NCBI GenBank assembly: GCA_021018995.1
Contig: CM037598.1
Coordinates: forward strand, 41,966,685-42,030,684
Reading direction: 5' to 3'
Length of the DNA stretch: 64,000 nt
DNA from: Chloranthus sessilifolius
Lineage: Eukaryota > Streptophyta > Magnoliopsida > Chloranthales > Chloranthaceae
The position numbers and the translations under genes are program-made. The notes beneath the pieces are model-generated. The model did no database searches. It saw only the letters and a list, made by a program, of their open reading frames with translations, and was not told where the DNA came from. Below are positions 10,604 to 21,640 of this stretch, piece by piece (position 1 is the first letter of the stretch; every line of letters begins with the position of its first letter).

Positions 10604-11659
10604 ATGATTGTAGAAAATACACACAATAATATCTCTGAAAATGAGTCTCGACATAGACCCTCCTATGCTCGTGATATGAGAAGTCAACCCCCAAGTGCAA
10701 TCATTGGTGATGTCTCCACCAAATTGATGACTAGGAGAAAATTTAAAAATCTTTCAAATCTTCTATGTCATGTATGTTACACATCAAATCTTGAAATAAA
10801 AAATGTTAAAGACGCTCTTCTTGATGAGCATTGGGTTATTGTCATGCAAGAAGAGCTCACTCAATTTAAAAAAAATGATGTGTGGGAACTTGTTTCTAGA
10901 CCTCCAAACATTAGAATCATTGGTACGAAATGGATTTTCAAAAATAAAACTAATGAAAAAGGTAAAATCATTATAAACAAAGCAAGATTGGTGGCTCAAG
11001 GCTACACACAGGTTGAAGGCATTGACTTTCATGAAACATTTGCCCTTGTGGTTAGACTTGAGCCCATTCGTATAATTTTGGCAATAGCATGTCATTTAAA
11101 GTTTAAATTGTATCAAATGGACGTAAAGAGTGGCTTTTTGAATGGTTTTCTAACTGAGGAAGTGTATGTGGAACAACCTAAAGGGTTTGAAGATCCACAT
11201 TATCCTCTTGATGTTTTTCGACTTAAAAAAGCGTTATATGGTTTGAAACAAGCACCTCGTGCTTGGTATGATAGACTTACAAAATATTTAATCAATAACG
11301 GTTTTAAACGTGGTAGTGTGGATAAAACTTTATTTTTAAAAGAAAAATCATCTCATTTAACTGTTGCTCAAATTTACGTTGATGATATTATTTTTGGATC
11401 CACACTTGACTTAAATGCGCATAAGTTTCAAACTCTAATGAGCACTGAATTTGAAATGAGTTTATTTTGTGAATGAAACTGTTTTTTAGGTCTTCAAATT
11501 AAACAGTGTTCCTTTGACATTTTCATTACTCAACCAAATATGCAAAAGAACTTGTTAAAAAATTTGGTTTAGAATCAAGTAAACGAGCCCGCACTCCCAT
11601 GAGTATATCTGTGAAATTGTCAAAAGATATAAATGGTAAATCTGTTGGAGAAACTCTAT
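10604..11659 (+). pseudogene. pol: Copia reverse transcriptase / start of RNase H, truncated
   Basis: This is a third reading frame relative to integrase. It contains the linker [15 protein letters not shown], then [21 protein letters not shown]-like and [17 protein letters not shown] motifs, and the catalytic YVDDIIFGS box. The frame is interrupted by TGA at 11474-11476 and further stops, and runs through the RT-RNase H connection (ARTPMSISVKLSKD). It breaks at 11659, where the Tat2 LTR begins. The active-site Asp pair is intact. The RNase H domain is essentially absent. Confidence 0.85.
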
Positions 11660-12081
11660 TGTAGACACCCAAATTTGGCCTAAGGCCCGATCGGAGCACC
11701 TTTCGAGAGAGCTGAAATTCTAAGCTTTTGATGACATATATGGAACCTTTAGGCCCTCTTATAACCCTTAAGAACCTTTCTAAACCCTTAGGAATCACTC
11801 TAGATCCACTAGAAACCTGACCCGAACCTTTAGAAATCAATCCCGACCCTTAGAACCCATTCTGAACCTAAACCTAACCTTATCAAGCAAATGGTGGAGG
11901 AGGGGTACACCGGGACCAGCTATGGCCCTCTACTATAATCGAATCTGATACCATTGAAAAATAGAGGTTGTCAGCTTTCCAACAGTCTAAGAATCGCCCC
12001 AATCAGAGGTATACATCAAAAGATACGGCGAACCGAGCCCGGAGGGCATAAGAGTTAAATCGAGAGGCCCCCCTAGGGATT

Positions 12082-12190
12082 TGGCGCAACTAATAGTTGT
12101 GCCAGTGATAATTTTGCTTGACGAAACTATTACTTGCGCCAGACCACTTCTCCCAGGATTTAAGCCTGGCGTAACTAATAATTGCGCCAG
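12082..12190. repeat. Tat2 U3 palindrome cluster (GCGCAACTAATAGTTGCGC type)
   Basis: Three copies lie at 12082-12104, about 12119-12142 and 12166-12190. Each is an inverted repeat of about 12-bp arms (TGGCGCAACTA / TAGTTGYGCCA) around one central base, with a few mutations. The same word recurs four times in the Tat2 leader. Confidence 0.85.
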
Positions 12191-12526
12191 TATTAATTGT
12201 AGATCCCACCCTCGCGAACCAACTTCTAGATACTGTTTTACGTAACATATGAACAGTAACCCTGGGATTTTGCCTCGAAAATTGTGATTGGGGTTTGACT
12301 TGTTGACCACCTTGACCTTTAGCATGTGTTTTGTTAGTTCTATTGCACCCTTTCACTACCTATTTGCAACCCCTTAAGTGGCTTAAGGCCTCACCCCATC
12401 ATCCACCATTGGAGGATCCTTCCACACATCTCAAGGCTCCAAAAATTCTAGGAATCCTTAGATGTGAGATTACCTAATTGCTAAACTCATTTAGCTCTTA
12501 AGTAGCCTCCTAACCCACCCTTTTCC

Positions 12527-12535
12527 TATAAATAG
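12527..12535 (+). promoter_or_regulatory. Tat2 LTR TATA box
   Basis: CCTATAAATAG lies about 340 bp downstream of the palindrome cluster, followed by a C-rich tract typical of start regions. Confidence 0.65.
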
Positions 12536-12833
12536 AACCCCCCCACCCCTTTGTTTAAGGGTTGAGAAATTTGCTTAAGAGAGAAAGAGCTCAAAGTAAG
12601 AAGTTCTTCCTCCCTTCTGTGCACTATTTTCACCCAAATTCTAGAATCTCCCAACCTCATTTCAAGCTTGTTCTTGCATCCAAAACCCTTAGCCTAGGTG
12701 TGTGTGATCCCCTAGCCTCCCTTCCCTATCTCTTAGCTTCAAGCCTTAGGAGTTAGAACCCCATTTTCTATCATACAAGGCCTTCAAAAGCTCATCAAAG
12801 CAAGCCACACAAGGCTCTCCTACAGTGCTATAA

Positions 12834-12838
12834 GGGCC
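12834..12838. repeat. Target-site duplication of the Athila element, left copy
   Basis: GGGCC lies immediately before the Athila LTR and recurs at 43918-43922 immediately after the other LTR. Removing one copy rejoins the Tat2 LTR. Confidence 0.85.
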
Positions 12839-14292
12839 TGTTGTGAATCCCAGTGTGCTTACTTTATTTGTTGGTGGTAAAAGCAATTTAAAATCAAAGT
12901 AAAATAGGGGATGAAATCAACACAACTGAGAAATCCTAGACCTGTAAGATATAGGGTCCGTTTATAGCAAGTTTTGATAAGTAAGAGTTTGTCCCACAAG
13001 GAAAAGTGATCTACGGCTCCAAGGGAGCCATCTCTAGTAGTCCCTCCAGATCTGACTATAGATCTGGTTGTCCTAAAAGGAAGGGAGTTTAGGGTTACTT
13101 ATTCTAAATATCCTAAGGTAGCCTAATAAATTAATTACAGAAAGGGTTGAGAAGATGGATGGAGTGTGGGAAAATAAATATAAAAGGGTGAGAAGTATGC
13201 TATTGGGTCTAGATCAGAGGAGTTTTGTAACTCAAATTCAGATCTGATATTATAAAAATCCTATCTAATGGCTACATTATCACCACCGAGGAGAAAGAAT
13301 CCAACCCATCTCTGTGCCATGATCCAATCCCTTAAGGCTATAACCTGTCCACTCAAATGGTCACAGACTATCCCATAGGGAAACCACAGTCCAGAGATGA
13401 GTCAAAACAAGTTAATCATTGTAGGCACTACTTCATCTAGGCTACAAGCTCAAGAGTCCATAGGGAACCTCAACCTCTAAAGCTCTATGTGTGGGGCTTG
13501 GACTGTATAGGACCATGTTAGCCCAGACACATAGAACCAGCAAGGGATTGAGTACAACCTTTGATCTAGCTGTCCATTGCTTGAGTGGGACTACAATGGT
13601 CCAGTCACAAGCCTACAATCTCCATAACCAGATCAGATCTAATATCTGATGGCGAGTCTATACAAATATAGGGGAGTTTGCCTCTGTACAATCTCCCACA
13701 AGGCTACAAGCACATGTGCAGAGAAGAAGAATCCATCTTGGATCCTATGGATTGGCTTCACCCTAAGGCTATAGCCTGTCCACTTGAATGGTCACAGATT
13801 ATCCCAGAGGCTATCCTCCTCATAGAGTCCAAAACAGAATAGTAATATTGCTGCCACCACCATGGTCACAAGGCTACCAGCTTAGGCTCCCATGGGGATT
13901 TCAGATCTAGTGAGTCCTGTGGTGGGGCTAAGGCTGTATCGGATCATGATAGCCCAGACACACAGGTCGCTTGGATCTGAATGGATCCTTAGAATCAGTC
14001 CTCCATTGCTTTGAATCACAACCAAAGCAATGGTGGATCACAAGGCAGTAGCCTTGCACAGAGCAACTCTCATTCGCACACATCCCATAAAAGTACATAT
14101 CCTATTACAAAACATCCATTAAACTAGTTCCAAAAATACATACAAAGGCATAGCCAGCAAGTGCTGGACTATGGAGAGAAAGAAAAAGAAAAAGGAAAAC
14201 TACTTACAACTTCAGAAGAACAGAAAAGAAAATGATCTCAAATCTCGTATCAGTGATAAAGTTTGGACTCCTAAACCTAAACCAAGTTTGGG

Positions 14293-14300
14293 TTTATATA
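14293..14300 (-). promoter_or_regulatory. Athila 3' LTR TATA box
   Basis: TATATAAACCC on the minus strand. The equivalent in the other LTR is at 42977-42984. It lies about 200 bp after the palindrome region in the direction of transcription. Confidence 0.65.
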
Positions 14301-14514
14301 GCAGTGGTGTGGTGGCACATTAGGGTTAGGAAACCCTAATTTTAATGATGCCACGTGGCCGAATAATGTTCCTTGGATGCCTCGGGGCACGTGCACAGAG
14401 ATTGAGCGTGGGAGTGCGTGCCCTAATCCTTGGAAATTCCCAGAAAGTCCTCTGCTGAAGTGATGGAAGGTTAAAGTTCAGAGCTTCGCTAGGTAGCCAT
14501 CGTTTCCCAGGCTC

Positions 14515-14990
14515 GTCGCGTGGTAGCTCTATTCTTCGCGTGGTTGAGTTTAACTCTGAAGCTTCAGTTGTCGCGAGGTTGGTGCGTTCTCGCTGGATTG
14601 AGCTTCGCTAGGTTGGGTTGGAATAGCGCAGGAACTGCGCGAGCATCACTCCAATGGACCTTCGCGAGGATCCTCGCGAGGCTTTAATTGTTTCTGAGCT
14701 GCGCGAGAGTCCATTTCTTGATAGATCTTCACGAGGATCCTCACAATAGCTTTGAGGCTTTTCTGAACTGCGCGACAGCTCCTTTGATGCTTTGTATCTC
14801 GCGGCAACTGGGCGGCGGCTGCGCGACAACTTTCATGAAGCTCTCTTGAACTGTGGGAGACTGCGCGACCTTTAACTTCTGAACTTCGCGAGAGCTGCGA
14901 GACTCAAGGCTTCTGAAGCTCTTCTGTCACTCCACTGTGCGAGAACTTCTCGTGAAGTCTTGGGGAACGTAGCGAGGACTATGCGAAGCC
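14515..14990. repeat. Athila LTR GC-palindrome region (CGCGAG words)
   Basis: More than fifteen CGCGAG/CTCGCG-type words occur in 475 bp. They include the perfect 18-bp palindrome TCGCGAGGATCCTCGCGA at 14662-14679. The matching region in the other LTR is 43190-43720, with the same 18-mer at 43347-43364. Confidence 0.9.
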
Positions 14991-15232
14991 TAAATTCCTG
15001 AATCCTTTGGAGCTTTGTCAGCTACACAAGGCTTAGCTCAGGTCTGGATTCATGGCTCATTCTTCTGAGGGACTTCTGGTGCCAATCATGGGTTCCTTAA
15101 TAGGATACCCGGCCTTATTGTACTGCTGTTTATTGCTTACAGAAAACACTTAACAAACCTTTATTAGATGGCTAAGGGTCTAATCAAAGGCTAAGTTAAG
15201 GGATGAAAAGTGGTACTTTTCAGGTCTTAACA

Positions 15233-15247
15233 CACCCCCAAACCTAC
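15233..15247 (-). promoter_or_regulatory. Athila polypurine tract
   Basis: On the minus strand the sequence AGGTTTGGGGGTG lies directly before the LTR start TGTTAAGACC, the place where plus-strand cDNA priming occurs. It is read from position and purine content. Confidence 0.7.
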
Positions 15248-17086
15248 TCTTTGCTAGTCCCTTAGCAAAGCTACACTAAAATAACTACAGAAATTAAATG
15301 CCACTTTCGTAGGGAGCACGAATACATTTAGCATATGTACCAAGCCTTTTAAACCCCTAGGTGATCCCTAGTGGAGGAGTGAAGTCTCCTGGGGGTTTTC
15401 AGTGAAGACACCCACAAAATTCTCAATGAGACAGTTAACAAAAGTGCATTATTATCAAGTGAGCAGTCAAGAAATAGAGTTAGTTCACCCTTGAATCAGT
15501 AAGAGATATAAGAAATTCAAACACCTTGGCTGCACAGAAATTTAAACAGTATAAGCTTCTCATGAAAGCACGGCATTTCCAATCAGTTTACACCAGAGAT
15601 ACTACACAGGTGTGTCAACATTGATCTCATCACTGGATCAAAAATTAGGTTATAGGTCATACCAAATGCATTCAAAATCAGACCCAAAACTCTCCAGGGC
15701 ATACTCTCATAAAGAACTGTTGAGGGTTTCATTTTCTCTCAAGCTCAAGAGCAGTTACATCCCCCAAATGGGTCTGTAAGCATGAGCATAGGCATAGCTC
15801 TGAAGTTTTGGCATCATTGACAGATCCTCACCATAGATTGAACAATTCTCTGTCTCCACATGATAGCTCATTCAACTCTGGATCTCAAGGGCTTTTAACT
15901 GGGTTGTAATTGGGCTTATGGTATGGGTTATAAATAGAATGGAGGGTTGAAAAGGGGTGTAAAATTAAGAAATCAGTAGGTGAAGGAGGTGATTCATGAC
16001 TTCACCTTCTTTAATTCAGCTCCTTTCATCTTCTTTGAGGTTTTCAGATTTGAAGTGATCAGTTTCTCTTCTTGATTTCGATTTTCCCAATGAAGGTTCC
16101 CTCTTGACTCCTCTCTTACTCATCTTCATTATTGTTTTTGTTTCTTTTTTATGCATTTTTCTTCTTTTTATTTTATTTTTGCTTTTCTGAAATGCCACCA
16201 TTTTCTCAGTTACCATACTGCCAGAATTTTGAGATACTTTTTCTTCATTCACCTAGTGTTGACCATAGCTAGTCCATCTTCAACTCTTTCTCCTTTACCT
16301 TCTGAATTCTCAGAGTGAGGGTAGGCTGAATCAGGTTCATAGGTTCAGGTACAAGTACTCAGGTGCATTTTGAAGAAATTTAGGATTTAAAGCTCAAAGG
16401 GGGTATGGACAAGGGCAGCTACTTAAGGTTGGTCTATTTAGGCTCAAACTGTCCAAGAGAAGGCCTTGATCCTTTCCTAAGTCTCATGAATGCTGTCAGT
16501 TGTTTCAACTTGGAGTTTCCTAACTTCTAGTGAGCACAGTGACTCAGCCAGTCCTTAGAGCTAGAAGAATTTTGCCTTAGTTACTCTTCAAGGAAAAAAT
16601 TTTGTATAGGCCCAAATCTCACTGGTTATGGTCTTCCTTTGAATTCTTAAGTATGTCCTTACCTTTTTCTCTCTCTAATGATTCACTAAGTGCTGATACA
16701 AGTGAGTTTCCTTGGTGATCTCATCATGGAAATGTGAAATTTTAAAAGTTTATACTGTCTAAAGTTCTGGCAAAAGTTTAAATTCCTTATTTTTCATGAT
16801 TCTTAGATGAACATGGTTCCATTTCCATATTACTCACAAGATTCTGCTGCACTTAGGTTAACTATTCCATTGGCAGGATCTGCCTGACACACCCCCAAAC
16901 CTATGAGGAGCAGTGTCCTCACTGGTTCAAAGGTGGGTGTGCAGCAAATTTATGGTCAGAGAAAAGAAAACAGCAAGAATGAAAACAACCAAAAACAGAG
17001 AACTTTACATAATAACAGGAAAAGAAAGTTTCATTAAGACTAAAAGATTACAAAAAGAAAACTCCTAAGAAGAAAGGAGAGAGGGA
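15248..17086 (-). other. Athila 3' noncoding region
   Basis: This is where Athila relatives carry an env-like ORF. Here I see only short frames, including a Lys-rich one of 78 codons at 16016-16252 (minus) that I cannot support as a gene. A second PPT-like sequence occurs at 16888-16902, sharing the 15-mer CACACCCCCAAACCT (plus view) with 15231-15245. Confidence 0.55.
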
Positions 17087-17335
17087 TCAAGGATGTGGTG
17101 GCTGAGAAGGTGGTGGAAGGGGTTGAGTGGAGGGGGTAGAGGATGGGGATGGTTCTATCTTTTGTTGATTCTTCTTTGGCTGGTGCTTGTCCTTCTCCTC
17201 CTTAGCCAGGATCTGCTGAACCTCCGCGCATTCATCCCAGAGGAATTGTAGGGGGTCCGACTCTTTAGGTGGGGGCGATTCCAACCACATCGGATAAAAT
17301 TTGTTAGGCAGAGCATTAGGCTTGTCATCTGCCAT
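17087..17335 (-). CDS. Small Athila ORF, hypothetical 82-residue protein
   Basis: This is an intact ATG-to-stop frame of 82 codons (MADDKPNALPNKFYPMWLES...). It has an acidic/Trp-containing N-terminal half, a Lys-rich middle (EEKDKHQPKKNQQK) and a Pro/Ser-rich tail ending PPPSQPPHP. It lies 0.8 kb downstream of pol, before the PPT, where some Athila elements encode a third ORF. There is no signal peptide or membrane segment, so it is not an obvious envelope protein. I do not recognise a domain. It is unbroken while pol carries lesions, which could be chance for a short frame or point to a small accessory protein or truncated remnant. Confidence 0.4.
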   Translation of the reverse strand: MADDKPNALPNKFYPMWLESPPPKESDPLQFLWDECAEVQQILAKEEKDKHQPKKNQQKIEPSPSSTPSTQPLPPPSQPPHP

Positions 17336-17529
17336 TGTTAGGACTAGGGAAGGACCGCTAGGGTGAGAGGAGAAAGGATGAGATGAATATGAAAGGGACT
17401 CCCTGTGTATTTAAAAACGAGGATGGTGGAAGATGAATCGGTGTAATAACATCCAAGTTGCCGCAATTAATTGAGAGTGAGTTGGGAAGTGAAAAGTTAC
17501 AGCAATCAGCGTGGGAAATGACAAATGCA

Positions 17530-17710
17530 TGTGACTCGCGCAGCTGGGCAAGGGGATCGCGAGATAGGAACGGAATCTCGCGATGATGGATGTTGCAGCT
17601 TGCAGTGCGCGAGAGGCTCTGCAGCATTTGTTGAAGCTCGCGACGGCGTAATAAATACTCTATGTGAATTGCGCGAGAGCTTCCCAAATCTCAATTTGGA
17701 ATGTGCGAGG
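17530..17710. repeat. Athila internal CGCGAG word cluster
   Basis: The words CGCGAG, GCGCGAGAG, CTCGCGAT and CTCGCGAC recur about seven times. This is the same word as in the LTR palindrome region, but here in the internal 3' noncoding region, upstream of the 17087-17335 frame in the minus direction. Confidence 0.75.
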
Positions 17711-18116
17711 GCTTAGTACCAAATAGGGAGAGATTCATGCAGTGCAGCATACTCATCAAAAATATTCAAACAGTATGCATTCAATTCAAAAATCAGCAAA
17801 TCGCAGAAGAAGAAGTAATCATACCAACCCCACATAAACTCTATCAAACCCAACAGACTCAGACCCCATCGAGACACTACAATATCCTAAAAACTATTGA
17901 AGAAACGAAAGTAGTATAGTACAACATGGACACAACTGTGGGTCAGGTAGATGAAGGGGTCCCTTGAAAATGAATAGTGTTCATAGGGTCGGCCGGTTTT
18001 TCGAGACAAGGCTTAAGCCTCTGACCATTCACTTTCAAGGTCCTCCCAGATTTGGGATCCTTGACTTCCACAGCACCAGATGGGGACACATTTAAGACCA
18101 TATAGGGACTTTCCCA
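17711..18116 (-). other. End of Athila pol and inter-ORF spacer
   Basis: Just below the last long frame, minus-strand translation still resembles an integrase C-terminus (VNGQRLKPCLEKPADP-like remnant), but with stops. No separate gene is seen. Confidence 0.4.
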
Positions 18117-20507
18117 TCAGGATTTTAGTTTGCCAGGAAAGAATTTTAGTTTGGAGTTAAATAACCAAACCTTTCCACCAGGTACGAAGCTTTTTCTCAG
18201 TAAGCCCTTGTCAAAGAAAGCTTTAGACCGTTCCTTGTAGATCCTAGCATTGGCGTAGGCATCCATCCTCAACTCGTCCAATTCAGACAGCTGCAGGGAC
18301 CTGTGATGACCAACAGAAGTTAGGTTCATATTTAAGTTTTTAATTGCCCAATAGGCCTTGTGTTCTAACTCTACTGGCAGATGGCAAGCCTTGCCATAGA
18401 CCAGTCTGAATGGGGACATTCCAATGGGAGTCTTATGGGCAGTCCTATAAGCCCACAGTGCATCATTGAGCTTATCGGCCCAATCTCTCCTGTTAGTCCT
18501 TACTGTTTTCTCAAGGATGTTCTTGATCTCCCTATTGGAAATTTTAACTTGCCCACTTGTCTGTGGGTGGTAGGGAGTAGCAATCTTATGGGTCACAGAA
18601 TATTTCTTGAGCAAGCTTTCGAAATTCCTGTTGCAGAAATGACTACCCCCATCACTGATAATAGCTCTAGGGGTTCCAAATCTTGAGAAAGTGTTCTGCC
18701 TTACAAATTTGAGGACCACCTGGTTGTCATTGGTTTTTGTGGCAATGGCTTTTACCCATTTGGAAACATAATCTACTGTCACTAAGATGAAATGGTAACC
18801 ATTAGAAGGAGGAAAAGGGCCCATGAAGTCTATACCCCATACATCAAACAGTTCTATAACAAGGATGGGCTGCAAAGGCATTGAGTTTCTTTTGGACAGC
18901 CCTCCTAATTTTTGACATCTCTCACATGCCTTGCAATGTGTATATGCATCTTTGAATAAAGAAGGCCAATAAAACCCACACTGCAGGACCTTGTCAGCTG
19001 TTTTTCTTCCACTAAAGTGGCCTCCACAGGCATTTTTATGGCACATGGCCAGAATACTGGGGACATCACTTTCGGGAACACATCTTCGGATGATTTGGTC
19101 TGCACAGTACTTGTATAGGCAAGGTACCTCCCAAAAGAAATATTTGACCTGTGAGAAAAACAGGTCTTTGACCATTTTGGTCAAGTGGGCAAGAATCTTT
19201 CCTATAACAAGATAATTCACAATGTGTGCAAACCAGGGGACCAAGGATTGGATTGCAAATAATTGCTCATCCGGGAAGGCATCATTTGTAGGACCATCAA
19301 GACACTTCTCCAACACAATTCTGGACAAGTGGTCAGCCACCACATTTTCCACACCCTTTTTGTCCTTGATTTCGATGTCAAACTCCTGCAGTAGGAGTAT
19401 CCATCTAATCAGCCTGGGCTTAGCATCTTTCTTGGACAATAGGTACTTCAATGGTGAGTGGTCAGTGAAGATTACAATTTTAGATCCCAGCAGGTAGGAT
19501 CTAAACTTGTCAATAGCATACACCACTGCCAGAAGCTCTTTCTCAGTTGTGGTATAATTCAGCTGAGCTTTAACAAGTGACTTGCTGACATAAGCAATGA
19601 CCACAGGCAGCTTATCCTTTCTTTGGCCCAAGACAGAGCCTATTGCCAAATCTGATGCATCACACATTAATTCAAAGGGCAGGGTATAGTCTGGTGTCTG
19701 GAGTATAGGGGCAGAGGTAAGGCAGACTTTCAAAGTCTCAAAAGCCTTTAGACATTCAGCCGAGAAGTCGAAAGGCACATCCTGGCAGAGCAGGTGGCAC
19801 AATGGCTTAGCAATTTTGCTGAAGTCCTTAATGAACCTCCTGTAGAATCCTGCATGCCCAAGGAAAGATCTGATTTGTTTGACTATTTTTGGAGGGGGCA
19901 GATTGGCAATGAGGTCAACTTTGGCCTTGTCTACCTCAAGCCCTTCTTTAGAGACTACATGGCCCAACACAATGCCTTGTGTTACCATGAAGTGGCTCTT
20001 TTCCCAGCTTAAGACCAGATTGGTCTCCTCACATCTTTGCAAAACTAGGCTGAGGTGTTGTAGACACAGGCCAAAACTGTCCCCATAGACAGAAAAATCA
20101 TCCATAAAAATCTCCAAAAACTTGTCAATCATATCAGAGAATATAGCATACATACACCTTTGAAAAGTGGCTGGCGCATTACACAGCTCAAAAGGCATCC
20201 TTCTGTAAGCAAAGGTGCCAAAAGGACAGGTAAAGGTGGTTTTCTCTTGGTCTTGATGATGCACAGGGATCTGGTTGTACCCTGAGTACCCATCAAGAAA
20301 ACAGTAAAAAGCTTTTCCAGCCAATTTGTCTAAAATTTGATCAATGAAGGGGAGAGGGAAGTGGTCCTTTCTGGTCATATGGTTGAGCTTTCTATAATCA
20401 ATGCAAACTCTCCAGCCAGTGGTCTCCCTAGCTGGTCTCAACTCTCCAGATTTGATTTTAATAACTGTTATGCCAGATTTCTTGGGCACCACTTGGATAG
20501 GTGCCAC
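18117..20507 (-). pseudogene. pol: Athila RT - RNase H - integrase (796 open codons)
   Basis: One long open frame numbered from an internal Met. [17 protein letters not shown] at about 50-64 and the catalytic box [10 protein letters not shown] at 133-142 (Athila-type M/F-DD). RNase H: D283 (MCDAS), E324, D349 (FTDH), D392 (ADHLSR), all present. Integrase: zinc finger H490/H497/C528/C531, then D560 (GIDFMGPF) and D619 (ISDGGSHF). The third catalytic residue is Lys655 in GQVKISNRE where Glu is expected (codon AAA, 18543-18545 complement), so integrase should be dead. The frame is not a complete gene. It joins the upstream part by a frameshift near 20520 with a small loss before [10 protein letters not shown]. 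Confidence 0.9.
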
Positions 20508-21640
20508 CCAATTAGAATCAGAGATGGGGTAGCATCTAGCAATTTAATGATCTCCTTGAGGACCACTTCCTGCATGTGAGGATTTAACTTCCTCTGCATT
20601 TCCCTAGAGGGTAGTGATCCCTCCTCAAGATGAATCCTGTGCATGCAGATTGATGCATCTATTCCTCCTAGATCTGTAATGGTCCAACCAATTTCCCTTT
20701 TGTGCTTTCTCAAAACTGTTAGTAATTCCTCTTCCTGCTCATTGGTAAGAGAGGAGATAATCACAGGAAGCTTATCACCTTTCTCAAGGAAGGCATATTT
20801 TAATGTTTCTGGAAGCTTCTTGAGTTCCAGATCAGGGGCTTGTTGGGTGGATGGCAAAATTGGTGCATTGGTGGTTGGAGGAAGAGGCAGCAATGTAGGT
20901 TTCCAAATGGAATGCTGCACTGAGCCCACAGAAGACTTCAATGTGGTCATGTCTTTTGTTATCACAGCTGGGCTTTCTTCCTCCACCATATCCCAGACTT
21001 TAACTAAATTCAAGTGTTGCTCCACTCCGAGTGGGCAATTCTTCATCCACAATTTCTTCTAGTACATCCAATCGCAAAGCTCTCGGCCATTTTCCACTTG
21101 AGGGTACTTTTTGCAATTGTACACATTCACAACTTTGATATGTCCGAAAGTTACCTCCATAACTCCAGACTTGCACTGAATGCAGGCATTGGCAAAGTAC
21201 AAGAATGGCTCATTCAAGATAATGTATGGGATTAGTACCTTTGTCGCAATTATGTCCAAAACTAGGAAGTCAGCAGGGTAAAAGAATTTCTCTACCCCCT
21301 ACCAAGATATCCTCAATCATTCCCATAGGCCTCCTCTCAGATCTATCAGCCATCATTAGCACAATGGGGGTAGGTTTTAGCTTCCCCAAACCTAGTCAGC
21401 AGACATAATACAGTATGGCAAAGAAAGTTAACACCGGCTCTAAGGTCTAAAAGGGCCTTCCCGATTGTATGGTCTCCAATTATGCAGGGAATAATGGGTA
21501 TCCCTGGATCTTGCAACTTCTCAGACATTGATATGTTAAATACAGAATTCACTGTATCAGTTGCAAAGACTTTTTTGGACACATGGCCTCGAGCTTTTCT
21601 CTTTGGGTACAGAGGTCTTTCAGAACTTTGCATAGGGACT
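20508..21640 (-). pseudogene. pol: Athila protease and RT N-terminal part, frameshifted
   Basis: Minus-strand pieces in three frames. The protease piece (about 21633-21346) has DPGIPIIPCIIGDHTIGKALLDLRAGVNF; the usual Athila active site is D-L-G-A, so Gly is replaced by Arg here. The next piece (about 21259-21059) carries the NEPFLYFANACIQCKSG block that follows the protease. The third (21052-20520) has LELKKLPETLKYAF, LPVIISSLTNEQE and the IGWTITDLGGIDASICMHRI block that leads into RT. The pieces are collinear with Athila pol, and the breaks are frameshifts rather than missing domains. Confidence 0.8.

Larger units (their letters stand above)
6565..11659 (+). mobile_element. SIRE-like Ty1/copia retrotransposon, 3'-truncated
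   Basis: The module order is LTR, initiator-Met PBS, gag, protease, integrase, RT (IN before RT, as in copia). The sequence stops inside the RNase H region at 11659, exactly where the Tat2 LTR starts with TGTAGACACCC. Assignment to SIRE rests on the long gag, the second zinc-knuckle remnant just before the protease and the [19 protein letters not shown]-type RT. The remaining RNase H and 3' LTR are not in the window, because the right end of the inserted Tat2 has been lost. Confidence 0.8.
11660..12838 (+). repeat. Tat2 5' LTR, left segment
   Basis: It starts TGTAGACACCCAAATTTGG, matching the Tat1 LTR start (minus strand, 24917). It carries the U3 palindrome cluster and TATA box. With 43923-44340 it makes a 1597-bp LTR, close to the 1570-bp Tat1 LTR. 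The 5 bp to its left, TCTAT, would be one copy of its own target duplication; the other copy is lost. Confidence 0.9.
12839..15232 (-). repeat. Athila 3' LTR
   Basis: Its ends are TGTTGTGAATCCC and ...GGTCTTAACA (plus-strand view). It matches 41526-43917 along its length. It contains the GCGCGAG palindrome region, with the TATA box downstream of that region in the minus direction. Confidence 0.92.
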
